The notes beneath the pieces were generated by a model. That model saw only the letters and a list, made by a program, of their open reading frames with translations. It searched no databases and was not told where the DNA came from. The position numbers were made by a program, and so were the translations under genes. DNA of 64,000 nucleotides from Asterochloris sp. CNOR1 (lineage: Eukaryota; Chlorophyta; Trebouxiophyceae; Trebouxiales; Trebouxiaceae), in assembly GCA_963969365.1 (NCBI GenBank), contig OZ017757.1, positions 1,550,001 through 1,614,000 of the forward strand, given 5' to 3'. Below are positions 1 through 12,700 of this stretch, piece after piece. Position 1 is the first letter of the stretch. Each line of letters starts with the position of its first letter.

Positions 1-202
1 AGTGACCTGGCTGGCATCTGCATGGCAGACAGTCAGATGTCTGGTGGGGACTCAAGCTGGCCACTTCAGCAGCATGGCTAGCTTGTGCAGGCAACCAGCC
101 AGGCTCAAATGGGAACGCCAGCTTTGCAGTGGACTACCACCACTGCAGGCTGGAGGGCATGCAGCAGTACTGTCCTGGTGCGCCAGGTAAGTGCACCCTC
201 AC

Positions 203-3200
203 CTGCTGCAGCAGCACTGTGTTGTCGCCCTCAAAGGTCTGGAAGATGTCATGGTCGCTGCGCCATGCCCCAAACCTGTTCACCGCGGCATACCCATGAC
301 CGCCGCAGCACTCGCGGCAGGTGCTGAGCGCCGCTGCAGTGTAGCTGGTCGTGTATGCTTTGAGGCCTGCAGGTGCCAGGAGGCAGAGGTTCGACAGACT
401 TAGAGGCTTTCTTGTGCAGGGAGGGGGCTAAGCAAGGTGCGCATGCCATAGCTCATGCTGCGCTGCCAAGCAATGCCCTGGCGCGCCCCAGCCCGCACTG
501 GTGGCAATCTATATGCCCCTGCCAGCCTTCCAGCAAGGCTGCCCTGCATGCGGTGGCTCGACCGCAGCTGCCCAGTCCGCCACTTGACATGACCTGCACC
601 CCTGCTGCGCTGCAGCATCGACCTCCTGGCAGTGCGTGTTGTTGACTGAGTGTTGCCAAGCTGTGATGCCACATAACAGGGCCCACCTGCTGACAAGGAA
701 TGCACATCAGCTACCAGGTCCTCATTCTTGCTCCTCTTCATCTCCACATACTGAGCCACGAGGAAGCGGCTAGTGAAGTGCAGCGCATAGCAGGTCGCCA
801 GCATGGGCATCAGCTTCTGCTGCTGACTCAGGTAGTCAAGCACCGCAATCTCTGCACCCTCCGAGGGGCCGAATTGCTGCCGCTGCGCCCCGTAGCGCAC
901 TGCAATGGTGACCGCTCCCTGCAGCAGCAGGTGTGGGGTGGCATATGATGTTCACAACCCTGCCCGAAAGGCGAGCAGGCGCAGCAGCCAGGCAGGCGCA
1001 AGGTACTCCTGTCTGCAACTGCAGCAGTGAGCCGAATTTGGAGGGAAGCACGGCTGGAGTAGTGCATAAAACCCCTCAGCTTTGGGCTAGACACAGCCTG
1101 AGGCAAAGTGCTGTGCTGAACTTGAGCACGCCTTTCAACCCCGTGCTTTGCCCTGCATCCATGCACCCATGCTCACCCCATGGAGCTGCAGGTCAGGCGC
1201 ACACAGTGCTGGCCACCAGATGTCGGCCCCAGTGCATTGCCCCATGCCCCCTCACATCCATCGGCTCCACGGAGCTGCTCAAACCAGCGACCCCACCTGC
1301 ACCGCACTCTGCATGGTCCCAGGCCCAGTGCTCACCTTGAGCACCCCCACAGAGCTGCAGGTGAGGCCCACACGCCCGCCCGTGAGCTCCCCGAGCGTGG
1401 CTGCAAAGCGGCGGCTGGGGGAGTAGGGGCTGCTGTACTTCCCGCTGCGGTCCACTGTGGCAAAACGGTCCAGCAAGTTGGTGCGCGGCAGGCGCACGCT
1501 GGTGAAGCGCAGGGCGCCATTGTCCACGCCTTGCAGGCCCACCTGCAGGAGATGGCAGGGTGAGACGTCTGCAAGGTACGTATTGACATTGTAGGGGACT
1601 CACACGGTGCCATCACTGCATGCTGCTGGTCCTGCAGCTGGTGCCTTCTACCTGCACAACAAGCCCAATAGCAGTGACAGGGACATCACCCATGTTATGA
1701 AACCACAGATCCCACTGATGAGGTTAGGCACACAGCCGTACTCAATGCTGCTGGTGCTGCACCTGATGTATTTCCCCTGCACGCCAGCCTGCAATCAAAG
1801 GGGCATCGTTACGGGTTTTTCAGATTACAGGGCGCCGTTGCCCCCCCATAAGCGCCACCTGCAGGGGCAATGCAGAAACCTGTCGAGAATGGTGTGGAGA
1901 CATTGCACGCCACTGCAGATGATCTGGTCAGACCAGCAGCTAACTGTCGCTCCTGTCGCTGCACACTTCTGTACAGCTGCGGCTGTCCAGATCGTGACAA
2001 TTCAGTTTTTCTTCAGCAGATGGGCCCGATACCAGCCACTTCCCAGATTTGCAGCAACTGAGAGACACCGTTGCCCCACCTTGTAGCCGCAGTCCCGGAT
2101 CTCCACCCCAGGCATGTTGTTGCCGCTGTCGTCGCGGAGGGGCACAATGAAGGCATGCACGCCATGGTCATCTAGGGCGCCGCTGCCGTCAGGGGAGGGC
2201 ACCTTGAGCCGCGCAAAGACTGTGCCCATCTTCCCATCCTCTGCAGCATTTCCAATCCACCTGCAGGCAGGCCAGGTGTTCAAGCATTGCGTTCCCTTGT
2301 CCCATGACATGCACACCGCTGATCCACCTGCAAAGTGGTGCAGGGCGGCTGAGTCAGGCATCAGATGCAGGTCGGCCCACTGCAGCGCACCTGGAAGCCC
2401 AAAAATGCTGGCATGAGCGATGGCATAGCCAGGAATGCTGAACCAGATGGGCGCAGAGCTTTCACACCAGCACGGGCATGCTCTGTGTCACACTGGAGCT
2501 GTCAAGGGCCACACCAGAACAGGCCTCTGCTCACCACTTGATGGCGCCTTCGTCAGGAGTGTTGAGAATCCACTCGTCAGTTGTGGTGTCGAGGATGCAC
2601 TCAGTCTGCAGCGCAGCCACGTTGCTGCCATGGCCCAGCTCAGTCATGCAGAAACAACCTGCAGGCAGTAAGCATCTGTGTCACAGTAAACGCTGTAGCC
2701 AGGCGCCCACATGGAGGACTGGCGAAGCACATTGCAGACGCACCAGGCGGCCGCACGATTGCTTCTGCTTGCTTCATGTCATGCAAGAGGGTGCCACTCG
2801 TGGAAGCAGTGCACCCCCTCCCTCTGGCAAAGTCCAGAGAACCCAATGCCAGCGGCCTGAATAAAGGACTGCATGGCATCGCGAGCCCTCACCTGGGATC
2901 TTGAACTTGTCAATGTCGTCAAAGTACTGCTTCCTGTGGCGCTCAGTCCCCAGGTTGACCACACTGCCTCCCCAGAGGGAGTACTGCACCCCCATCTTCA
3001 CAGTCTGCAGCCACCAGGCCACAGTAGGACCCCCAGCTGGTGCCTATGATGTGCATATTGGTCTTGCAGATTGGCGCAGGCTGTCTGCCCGCAGCACACT
3101 GCAGTGACTGCTCGGCAGACGCCTGGCATGGGAAGAGGCAGGCCCAGGCTGGCAGCGTGTGTTCAGCAGGCAGCCACATTGCCTCTGCCTGCAGTGCCTG

Positions 3201-4247
3201 TGAGTAGGTGCCCACGCACACAGTCAGACATGCCCTGTGGACTGGCCTTGTCTGTTGCCTACTCCCGCTGACTTTGCCAGCCACAGTGAGTTGCTTACAA
3301 CTGCAGTGTGGCCATGCAGGGCCATGCAGGGCTGCTGGCAGCCGCAGCCTCACCAATGAGAGGTCCACCAGCGCCAGCACCTCTCCCAGGATGTAGTACT
3401 TCTTGAGGTCCTGCAGCCGGCCATTGCAGCCATTGTCTTGTGATGCCATGAAGGCTGTGCAAAGGTGGCATCTGTGTCACTTGCAAACAGGATGCCGCGC
3501 CTGCTTCACATTGAGGCAGTGCCATGTGTGCTTCCGACTCTGGCAGGCTGCAAGGCTGTCACAAGTCTGCCCTTGAAGGTGCAAACAGCAGTGGGCCCAA
3601 CCTTCGTGAAGTACGTCATCGGGCTATGGCCTGACGCGAGGATGACCTGTAGCTGCTTGCGGACAAAGGCTCTGTGCTGCTCTGCAGGGGGAGCGGCAAC
3701 TTCTCAGCAGGGACAGGCAGTGACCAGGGCGCTTATGAGCACGTGTGCAGTGCTGTGCTGCTCTGCAGGTGCAGAAGCAGCTGCTCTGCGCAGGCAGCAT
3801 TTGGCGGCTGCCGCCGCCTGCAATACAGCAGCTGCCCACCCTTGGTCAGGCCCTCCTCCACTGGGTACAGCAGCTCAGGGTGCTGCTTGAACAGGGCATA
3901 GACCTCCTCCTTGAGCTCCTGCTCGGCAGTCAAGTATTGAGCCAAGGCCCCCTGCAGGCCAGTGCTCCAAGCATCAGAACACTGGCGCCAGCTCGAAACT
4001 TGATCTGGGCTTAGACAGCTGCAACCCATTGACCTGTTGCACTGCCAGCATTCCTGTGTCTGGCGGGTGTACACAGCAGACCAGGTGCACTTGCCTCATC
4101 AAAGTGGGGCAATGTACGATGGGATGCACAGTTCTCTCTGCTGAGGGCTGTACTGGTCTCCTCATGTGCATCATGCACTCTGAGGTGCTGCTGAAGTCTT
4201 TGCAATCTCCTGGTGGAGGAGATGGAGGCCATGCTCTGCTCGTCCAT
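203..4247 (-). CDS. ACX2: Peroxisomal long-chain acyl-CoA oxidase (ACX2 type), 3' end outside window
   Basis: First step of peroxisomal fatty-acid beta-oxidation: acyl-CoA to trans-2-enoyl-CoA, with H2O2 made through FAD. Ten exons join in phase: 4247-4179, 3951-3840, 3681-3602, 3410-3354, 3004-2893, 2658-2535, 2260-2080, 1542-1336, 918-687 and 366-203, giving 446 residues. Family blocks in order are [99 protein letters not shown] and FQTFEGDNT; the Glu of the last block is the expected catalytic base. The first exon carries RLQRLQQHL, matching the PTS2 pattern R-L-x5-H-L. Plant ACX2 is about 690 residues, so some 230 C-terminal residues lie left of base 203 and probably outside the window; I could not identify the next exon in 1-202. 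Start ATG 4247 is the only upstream Met with the PTS2 in frame; ATG 4232 is an alternative. Confidence 0.93.
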
Positions 4248-4623
4248 GCTACACTGCTGTATAAGCCTGAATTATTTTGTCAACATGTCGCGATGAGAGC
4301 TGCTGGAAAGCTGGCTGTCGTGCCGTGGTGTCACCAAGCCCTAGGTCAAATGCCACCTCAGTCAATTAGTAATTGACACGCTGGCAAGGCACATGGCTTC
4401 ATGCTGCCATGGCTTTAAACTGTTTCAACGTGCAGATTTGAAGATGCTGCAAGCTCAGATGATAAGAGAGGCTAGTGGGCAAAAAAAGTGTGCATGGCAA
4501 AGCCAGGCATCTATAACGACAGGCCAAGACAAGGTCTCTCCTCTAGTGGTCCCGAGCCAAGGAATATATCTAACGCGCGGTGAAAGAGAAGACAGAAGGG
4601 CACCAATCTGAAGGTGCTGGTCA
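4248..4623. other. Intergenic spacer, CSP41B 3' side / ACX2 promoter
   Basis: This 376-bp spacer separates two genes read in the same (minus) direction. It should hold the 3' untranslated region of CSP41B and the promoter and leader of ACX2. I see no convincing coding exon, repeat or RNA gene in it. Confidence 0.6.
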
Positions 4624-7600
4624 TCATGCCATCGCGGGCTGCTTGACCTTCTCCAGGACCATGTCATCTGCAGCGGCAAGGGCACATCACCACTAGTCCC
4701 AGGAAGCGCCCCAGCAGGCCAGCATGCAGCCAACCTCACATGTAGCAGTTGACATGCAGTGACAGCTGCCTTGCCAGGGCTGGCACCCCAAAGAAGGCTC
4801 ACATGCGTTGTGGTGCAGCGACCTATATATCTGGCAGGCAACGGATCCTGTAGAGGATTTTGACCCCAGGGGTGACTACAGCGCTCACCTGTGGAGAAGT
4901 CTGCCTCCTTGCGGTATGTGCCCCGGTTGAAGTCCTTGTCCCAGGAGTCCTTCAGGCCCTCCACCAGGCCATACTCTGGCCGCCAGTCCAGCTCTTCCAC
5001 TGCCTGCATATGTTAGTGGGCTCCATTGGGCTTGGGCCAAGTCAGGCAAGGCACGCCAAGCCATGCCAGGGCCACGCACACAGAGTTGTGCCTTTCCATC
5101 CCATCAGGGCGGGGCAGCCAGCACATTGAGACCATGCACGGGTATGGAGTCATGCATCTGCAGCTCTGCTGGCCACTGCTCAGCTCAAGGCTTGTCAGCC
5201 CTCCATGGCCAATTGGCAGCAGCCCATGCAGGGCGCCATACCCTGTGCAGGAAATGCAAGGCGTGGCGCCCTGCATGGGCTGACTTCTGGATCTAGCAGG
5301 GGGCTCACCTTGTCAATGGACGCAAAGAAGTGCTGTGGCCGCATGGGGAAGGCCTTCTTCTTGCCAAAGTCAAAGTCCTTGGGGTTATAGTGCACCAGCT
5401 CAGGCTCTGGTGCGCCTGTACAAGGCCAGAGGCAGCGTTGAACAGCCCTGCTATCTGCACAGAGGAGGACACAGCAGCAACAGGCAACATTGCTGCGCAG
5501 GCAGGTGTGGACCCTCACTCAACAGGAGGCAATGCTTGCAGCAGCCTGGACCCAGGCACTGGCGCTCACAGAGCACCCCACCTGCAGCTTTGGCACAGGC
5601 CTTGGCGATGCCATCAAAGGTGACAAAGCGCTGCCCAGAGATGTTGAAGATCTGGCCCTTTGCCTTCGGGTTACCCAGGCATTTGTGGAAGGCTGTTGCC
5701 AGGTCCTTGACATGGCCCAGCTGGGTCACCTGCAGGGCACAGCTCAGCTTGACTTCCACAGCTGAGACAGCCTGGTGGCTGCATCAGACCCCCAGCTAAT
5801 CTGTCTCTGACAGACAATGGCTGATTCCAGGGAAATGAAGAACCGCAGCTGCTCAGCCTGATACTCTACCATCGAACCCAGTAATTTTCCATGCACCAAG
5901 TATTGAGCACTAGTAATTGCGATATTTCCATGCCGCTAGCAGGGACCATGATGGGGGCCGCCCACTTGTAGTTGCTTGCAGTGAGCAACATTCCTGGCTG
6001 CTGCCCAGGACACAGCTGCTCTGGCCAGACCTGATGCAAGCTAGTGCTGCAATAGACTGCAAGCACACAAGTCTGAGAATAACAGCCACTATCAACTGGC
6101 TCTGCAGGTCACCGGAAATAAGATAGCTGTGGGCCCACCTCCATGCCGCTGCCAGGAACAGGAATTGGCCGTCCAGCCTTGATGCGGTGGAAGAACCACT
6201 CCTCCACAGGGTTGTAGTTCAGAGGGCCATAAATGTACACGGGGCGGACGCTGGTCCAGTTGACACCACGCTCCTGCAGCAGCTTCTCCGTGTCCAGTTT
6301 GCCCTGCAGGGAAGGAGTGAAAGGACCAATAGCATGATGACCGTGCTGTGCAATGGCCTCATCGCTGCCGGCCAGGTGTTCTGACTCCTGCGGCGGCTGC
6401 TCTAACCAGTCCTGCAGCAGGGATTGTTCAGCTCCGTTGCAGCAGCAGGCGGAGTTTGCTTAACTCACTGTGGGATGGCGGAAAGGGTAGAAGAATCTGC
6501 CAGGGCAGCTGCCAACCCTCTGCCTGGTGCTGGGTGTCACAGCCTGTTGTGGGGCAAGCTTAACACAGCTGAGCTGCAGCACCAGCCAGGGCATGCTCGC
6601 CGCCACCTCAACACCCCTGCTTACTACTGCCACAATGCCTTCACCTGCTCAAGCCCTCAGTTCGCAGGGCAAGCTTTTCACACAGGAAGCAGTGCCGCAG
6701 CAGCCAGGTGTACTCCATGCACTCGTGTTGGACCCAGAAGGAAGCAGACAAGCACACTAGAGGCCTTTCCGTGCCAGGTTGTCGACCTGCCGTGCTGGCA
6801 ACAAGCGCTCCACTCAGGCAGCAGGCACACACCTTGTGCCTGCTCTTAGGATCTGTGGCGTCCTCCTCTCTGTGGGGCAGCTGGTCAGACTTGAGGTATA
6901 CTCCAGCAGAGGAGCAAAAGATGTACTGCTTGATGTCGCCTACAGCGTCCAGGACTGGTTCTACATCGCTGGCCTCCCTGCCGTTCATGTCGTACACCAC
7001 TGCAGCACATGGCAAAAAGAGTCTGACTTGGAACCTGGTACTTCTGCCCTGGCTGCGCATTGCTGGCTGCACTGGTCATGTCTAGCACCACTGCTACATT
7101 CACAGCAAATTCCCCCATTACTGGCAGTCGCTTGGCACTAAGCAAGACACTGCTAGGTCTGCTTGCCCCAGCCGCTAGCCTGATATAGCCTGCTACATTG
7201 GATGTAGTCCTGTTGCCCAGCCTGGGCCAAGGCTAGCTGTATCATCTGGAGCATGCGCATCCAACAAGACTGAGGACTTGACGCGCTGCTGCAACACACT
7301 TGGACCTGCCAGCTAATAGACGGCTGGCCATGGGCACCTTGCTGAACACCTGCCTGGCAGTTTCGCGACTTGCGAGCCGGCGTCACAAGGACACAGCCTT
7401 CGATGGCAAAGTGCTTGGCCCCCATGAGCTCACCTTCAAAGCCCTGGCCTCCCAGCTTTTCCTTGAGGGCCGCTGCATCCGTCCTGTCGCAGGCAATGTG
7501 CTTGACGGCCTGCTTGTACGCCTCATAGCTCTGGTCTGTGTCGTCTGGGATCTGGGATGTCACAGGCTTCTTGCCGCGGGTCAGCAGGGTGACTTCGTGG

Positions 7601-8054
7601 CCAGCTTCAATGAGCTGACGAGCCAGGTAGACGCCAATGAACCGTGTGCCACCTGCATGCAGCATCAATCGTCAGTCAGGGTGCACAGGCGGCACACAGT
7701 GGCTCACTCAGGTGATCGCGCAGAAGCACTGACCCAGCATTAGCACTTTCTTGCCCCCTCCAGCAGCCATGACGGTCGCCTTTTTGGCTGATGCACGGTA
7801 TGGCTGCCTGGCGCTGACCCTGTGCACCTGCATGGAGCTTAAATTGTCATAATGAAGCAGCTCTTCAACCAGCATGAGAAGCATGAAAGGCAGAGGGTCA
7901 CCTTTTGCTGCAGGCTTTGGATGTGCCCTGTGCTCGGCCTGTCAACGGCATTGAGCTTCCTGAAACCACAGAAACCGTGACTCACATGCTGCGGCGCCCT
8001 GCTGGGCCTTACCACCCTGCTCTGGTGCAGGTTCTGAGCAGACAACACAGCCAT
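4624..8054 (-). CDS. CSP41B: Chloroplast stem-loop binding protein CSP41b (RAP38-like), plastid RNA-binding
   Basis: Atypical short-chain dehydrogenase-fold protein that binds plastid stem-loop RNA and ribosomes and stabilises chloroplast transcripts. Nine exons: 8054-7902, 7827-7734, 7652-7434, 6999-6833, 6303-6139, 5729-5582, 5415-5309, 5003-4889 and 4667-4624. They give 403 residues (Arabidopsis CSP41b is about 378) and all phases agree. The first about 70 residues are Ser/Arg/Gln-rich with few acidic residues, as in a transit peptide. Then come the Rossmann motif GGTRFIG, VVYDMNGREA, YIFCSSAGVYLKSD, VNWTSVRPVYIYGP, LGHVKDLATAF, IFNISGQRFVTFDG, HYNPKDFDFGKKKAFP, QHFFAS, LDWRPEYGLVEGL and a C-terminus of DDMVLEKVKQPAMA. 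The start is ATG 8054, the only Met giving a plausible transit peptide across the first intron. It is divergent from MBB1, another chloroplast RNA factor, across 1.7 kb. Confidence 0.95.
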
Positions 8055-9740
8055 GGTGATCTAACTGGGCAGGTCAAGAGGATAATCCGATTTTTATTTA
8101 GGACTGTCTTTCTTTCTGGAGCACAACTTCCCCAAGGCAGCATACCAGGCCAGCTCGATGTGGTGTATTACATCAGCATGAATGAAATGGCTGCGGGACT
8201 ATACTGCCAACATTTGCCTTGTCAACAGTCTGGTCTTTAGCAATAGCTCCCTTCTGGTGCTGCTGTCCCCTGTTTGGGTGTCTTCAGCTGGGTGAGGCCC
8301 ACATGCAGCAGACGTTGGCTGAGCAGCAGGCCGAAGAGCCTTGAGGGCCCCCTTCCATGTAAACAGCGTGCTGTTGTAAAGCTGGAGGTGCAGCAATGAA
8401 GGCAAGCTGGTGGACTGAGAACATGCCTGTGTTAGCTGCAGCAGGGGCGTGGGTGCACTGTGCCTGCTGGACCTTTCTGCCAGGCACCTGCATGCGGACT
8501 CGAGCCTTGCCACACCAAAGCTTCTTGCAATGCGTGTGAAGTTGCTGGCCACAATGAACCCCTCTGCAGCAGGTTGCACGCAGCTGCCCAGCAGGTTTCT
8601 CTCTGGTGGCTGGTGCATCGGCCAGCTGCCTTGGCCACCAGCTTGTGCGGAGCTTTCAGGGCTTGTGGTCAGGACGCATGGCCTCATCAGCAAATGTGCT
8701 TCCTGCTGCTGCGCCGGTGCAGCTTGTCACACCTCTTTCTGGCTAAGGTGAACTGCAATATCGGGCTGTGTGATGGCTTATTGCATGCGCTGCCTGTGTG
8801 GCAGGCAGCGGGCCTGATGTAAGAACTGTGGGGGCGACCCATGCTCTGCAGCTGAGGCAGCACAGAAGCCTTCAGCTCCACATCAGTGTGGTAGTTCAAG
8901 TGCTGCTCCACAGAACCCAATCAACAGCCTCAATGAGAGTGCGAGGCCTGCCCTTAAGCATGCATGCACAGCATCACAAACTGCATGAGACAACAACAGG
9001 TCCCTCGCACTGCAGCCTGGGTCCATGAATGCTTGTCAGAGAGTTGCACTTGCTCTTCTGGCGCAGCAGGGCAGCAGGATGTGGGGGACTCAGGCAGCTC
9101 TGCAACCCCATGCGCTACACAGTCCCCCTAAACACATGGCACTGACAGGAAAATGCTGCTGCAGTGGCTTCTATAAAGGCACCCAAACATCTTTGGGCAG
9201 GCACCACAGCAACAGCACTCGGGGCATAGCACAGGGGAGCATGCACATGTTTGAGGAGCCTCTCTGCATCCTGCAACACTGAACTGCATAACTGCCTGGC
9301 CAGTAGTGAAGCCTTCAGCCCATTGACCAGACAGAGGACCATCAGCAAGCACTGCCCAGCAACATTGAGAAGCAGGTTTGGGCTCCTCCTTCAAGTAGGC
9401 GCACTGCCATGCTTTGCACCCTGAAGCCCTGTCTAGCCCACGACAACTCATCCTTCACTGTCTGCAGGTAAGCCTCTTGTTGCGCAGGACTTGCGATGCC
9501 AGTCGCCCCAATTTACTTTGGCCACCGTACAACTTGCACATGTCTGCATTGACAAAGCCATCAGCGAAAGGGGAGATCTGTTACGTCTGGCAACTGAACC
9601 CTACTTTATATTCCGTCTGAAAATCTTTTTCACAACAAGGCCAGTTCGTTCTGTCCTTCCTGCGGCCTTACTTGTGAGTAGATAATGCTGTGAATGCACC
9701 CATTAGGTGCTTTAGATCCGTGACGTGGAGTTCATCTACT
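8055..9740. other. Divergent spacer between CSP41B and MBB1
   Basis: About 1.7 kb between the ATGs of two divergently transcribed plastid-RNA genes, so it holds both promoters and leaders. There is an open minus-strand frame at 8199-8693 and a short Met-initiated frame near 8920. I could not join them into a phase-consistent model or recognise a family, so no gene is called. A small extra gene here is possible. Confidence 0.5.
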
Positions 9741-12700
9741 ATGGCTGACCGATTGGCAGCTCCTGGCACCCTCCAGAGCACTCCAGCGGGCTTCAGTGGG
9801 CGCACAGCGAGTCTGGAGCTGTCTGCTGCCCCTGCCAGCAGGCAAACATGCACTAGGCACGGCTCCAGAAGCCTGCAGGTCCAGTGCCAGATACCTAACA
9901 GCCAGCAGAATGCAAGGAGCAGACCTGCTGGTCCGCGGCAAGATTTGGTGCAGGCACGTGCCATGGCAGTCACCTGGGACACCTACTGGCCAGAGCCAGA
10001 GGAAGCACTCAGGGAGCAGGTTGATGCTGGCAGAGGCGCAGACAGCAGGCCAGGCTTTTTTGCGCCAAACACATCGACAGTACCTGCCCGCCCTTTGAAG
10101 ATCAATCGTGATCTGCTACTGGTGAGCTTCCCCTGATGATGCTCTGCCATTCTGTGCGTGTTGCTTGCAGCGTGTGCCGCACCGTGCAGCATGCACTCAT
10201 GCATGGCACACTTGGCAGCACGAACACAGCCAAGGGGATTTTCAAGAACAGCAGCCTGGCTGTGGCAATGTCCTGTCTGCCCCTGCTGGTGACCCTGCCA
10301 TCTCACATCTGCAGTACTACACCTGTGTCGCACTGTGCGTCATGCATGGTCCTAACATGCTTCTGCTCCTGCTGATGGCTCCTCCAACTCTGTCCTGCAG
10401 TATCGTTCGCGCATGGCTCGGCAGCAGGCCTGGCGGTCGCCTTCAGCAGCGCAGAGGAGGCAACTGTCAGCCCAGGCTGAGGTCCTCTGTCGGCGGGTGC
10501 TTGAAATGGATGCCACTGATGGCCGCGCCTATGTAGGGCTGGGCAAGATTTTAGTTGCCCAGCGGAGGCACGAGGAAGCACGCAAAGTGTATGAGGAAGG
10601 AGCTGCAGCCACAGGTGGGCCAAGTTGCCTGGTGTAAAGTCCAGGGCTGTTCATACATGTGCCTGGGAGGCATGCAGCCACAGATACACTTCCCAAGGTG
10701 CTTTGAGCCTTCGTGTTTGCGCCTCTTCTGAGCGTGCAGCATGCAACGTTCTGCTGGAGCCGTCTGGCAACTTTCGTTGCAAAGGCGCACAGCCTTGACT
10801 TCTTGAGGGTGCAGCAGCCTGGCATTGGTACTTGCAAACTCTAGCTTGTAGCCAGTTGAGCTTGGCGTGTGACAGATGTGTGTCAAGGGCAGGCCATCTC
10901 ACAGCCAACATTGCACGTGCTTCTGTCACCTGCAGCCACATTTGGTCAAGCTGTGCGTCAATAGCCCAGGTCCTACATGTGCCTGGACGCTGAACATGTC
11001 AGGTGGCTGGCATTCTTACACTCTGCCTTTGCCAGCCCTGTGCGTGCAGCTGCACTCCCTGCAGAGCACCACGACTTTGCACTCTGCTTCAGGGAGCTTT
11101 GTGGCATGTGCAGGAGGCGAGAACGAATTTATCTGGCAGGCCTGGGCTGTACTGGAGGGCAAGTTGGGCAACGCGGGCTATGCACGCAAGGTGTGCCGCC
11201 CCTGGTGGCAGCATGCCAGATTCTTCTGTTTCCAGTGTGTATGTTGCAGCATGTGAGGCCATCAGCAAGCCTGTGCGGTGCTTCCAGCATGTCTCCACTT
11301 TCCCCAATGGTGTCCTGACTGCACGTACTCCCCTGCAGTTGTTCGATGCTGCCACTGTGGCAAACAGCAGGCATGCAGCAGCCTGGCATGGCTGGGGCTT
11401 GCTAGAGAAGCGGGAAGGAAACCTGGTGAAGGCGCGGGACCTTTGGATGAAGGTGAGGGGCACTGTTGCTTGCTGCACAGCGTCCCTCCTGCATGTGTTC
11501 TGCACACGCTAGATGGCTGGTGCAACTGCACGCGCTTTCCTCCTGCTCTGGCCTTCACAGTCTGTCTTCTGTCCTGCTCTGCAATGCAGTACTGTGCCCC
11601 ATCATGGGCCTCATGCTGAGGTGTGAGCACCAGCGCACGCTTGTGAGCGCATCGCTGACGCGCTCTTGCCTGTGTAGCCCATGCTGCGCCCTGCCTGCCA
11701 CACCCCATCGCCTGCCCACCTCGCACTGAGCCCGGCATGCGGTGTGCAGGGCATCAGGATGTGTGCCTCAGAGCAGGAGCGGCTGCACACGCCCTACCTG
11801 CATCACAGCCTGGCTTTGCTGGCAGCAGAGGTTGGGCAGGTCAAGGAGGCGCGGGAGTGGTTCCAGAGCGGCACTCTGACCCTTCAGGTGTGGCTCGTGC
11901 TGCTTGCGGTACACAGGCCTGACCTAAGTTACTGTTGATATTGTGAGGCAGTGCAGGGACTGTGTCTTGCACTTTAACCCTGCAGGTGCGGCACGTGCTG
12001 TCTGCTGTTACACAGGCCTGATCTAAATCATAACATAAACTTTGAGGCAGCGCTGCGATCTTGGTTGCCCACATGCAATGCTTGATGTGCTGCTACATTG
12101 CGGGCTGACGCTGACAACATCATATGGAGGAGGTGCCCTTGCCAGGCTCTGTCTGCCTCCTCCAACTGGGCACTGTGCCGAACTCACAGCTGCGCCTCCC
12201 CACTTTTAATGGTGCAGTGCATGCACAGCAGACAGGATGTCAGGAGCCCCCTCCTGCATTGCACAGCAAAAATGACTGAGGCCAACACAATCCTGTTTGC
12301 ATGCTGAGTGCAGCCCCTTGTGGTGTATGTTGTGTACGGACGGAGCTGTCTTGCGACGAGAGCCTGCCCTGCCCTGCACTGCAGAGTACAACTCATAGGC
12401 CTGTTTGTGCGCTGCGGCCCTTCATGTCTCTGTGCAGCTGTGGACTGTTGCATCCCGCATGGCATCACACAATCAACTTCATTGCTATCATTGATCTCTC
12501 CAGGGTGCACAGGGTGGGCCTCTGTGGTGCGACTGGGCCATCATGGAGCAGCGCAGGGCATCACACAATCAACTTCATTGCTATCATTGATCTCTCCAGG
12601 GTGCACAGGGCGGGCCTCTGTGGTGCGACTGGGCCATCATGGAGCAGCGCATGGCATCACACAACCAATATCATTGTCATCATTGGTTTCTGCAGGGTGC

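Noticed and set aside
8199-8920. Minus-strand open frame with a short Met-initiated stretch, possible extra gene
   Set aside because: No donor/acceptor pair joins the pieces in phase and no family was recognised; left as possible content of the spacer.
9690-9740. N-terminal extension of MBB1 from an upstream in-frame codon
   Set aside because: The upstream codon is GTG, not ATG; ATG 9741 already gives a good transit peptide.
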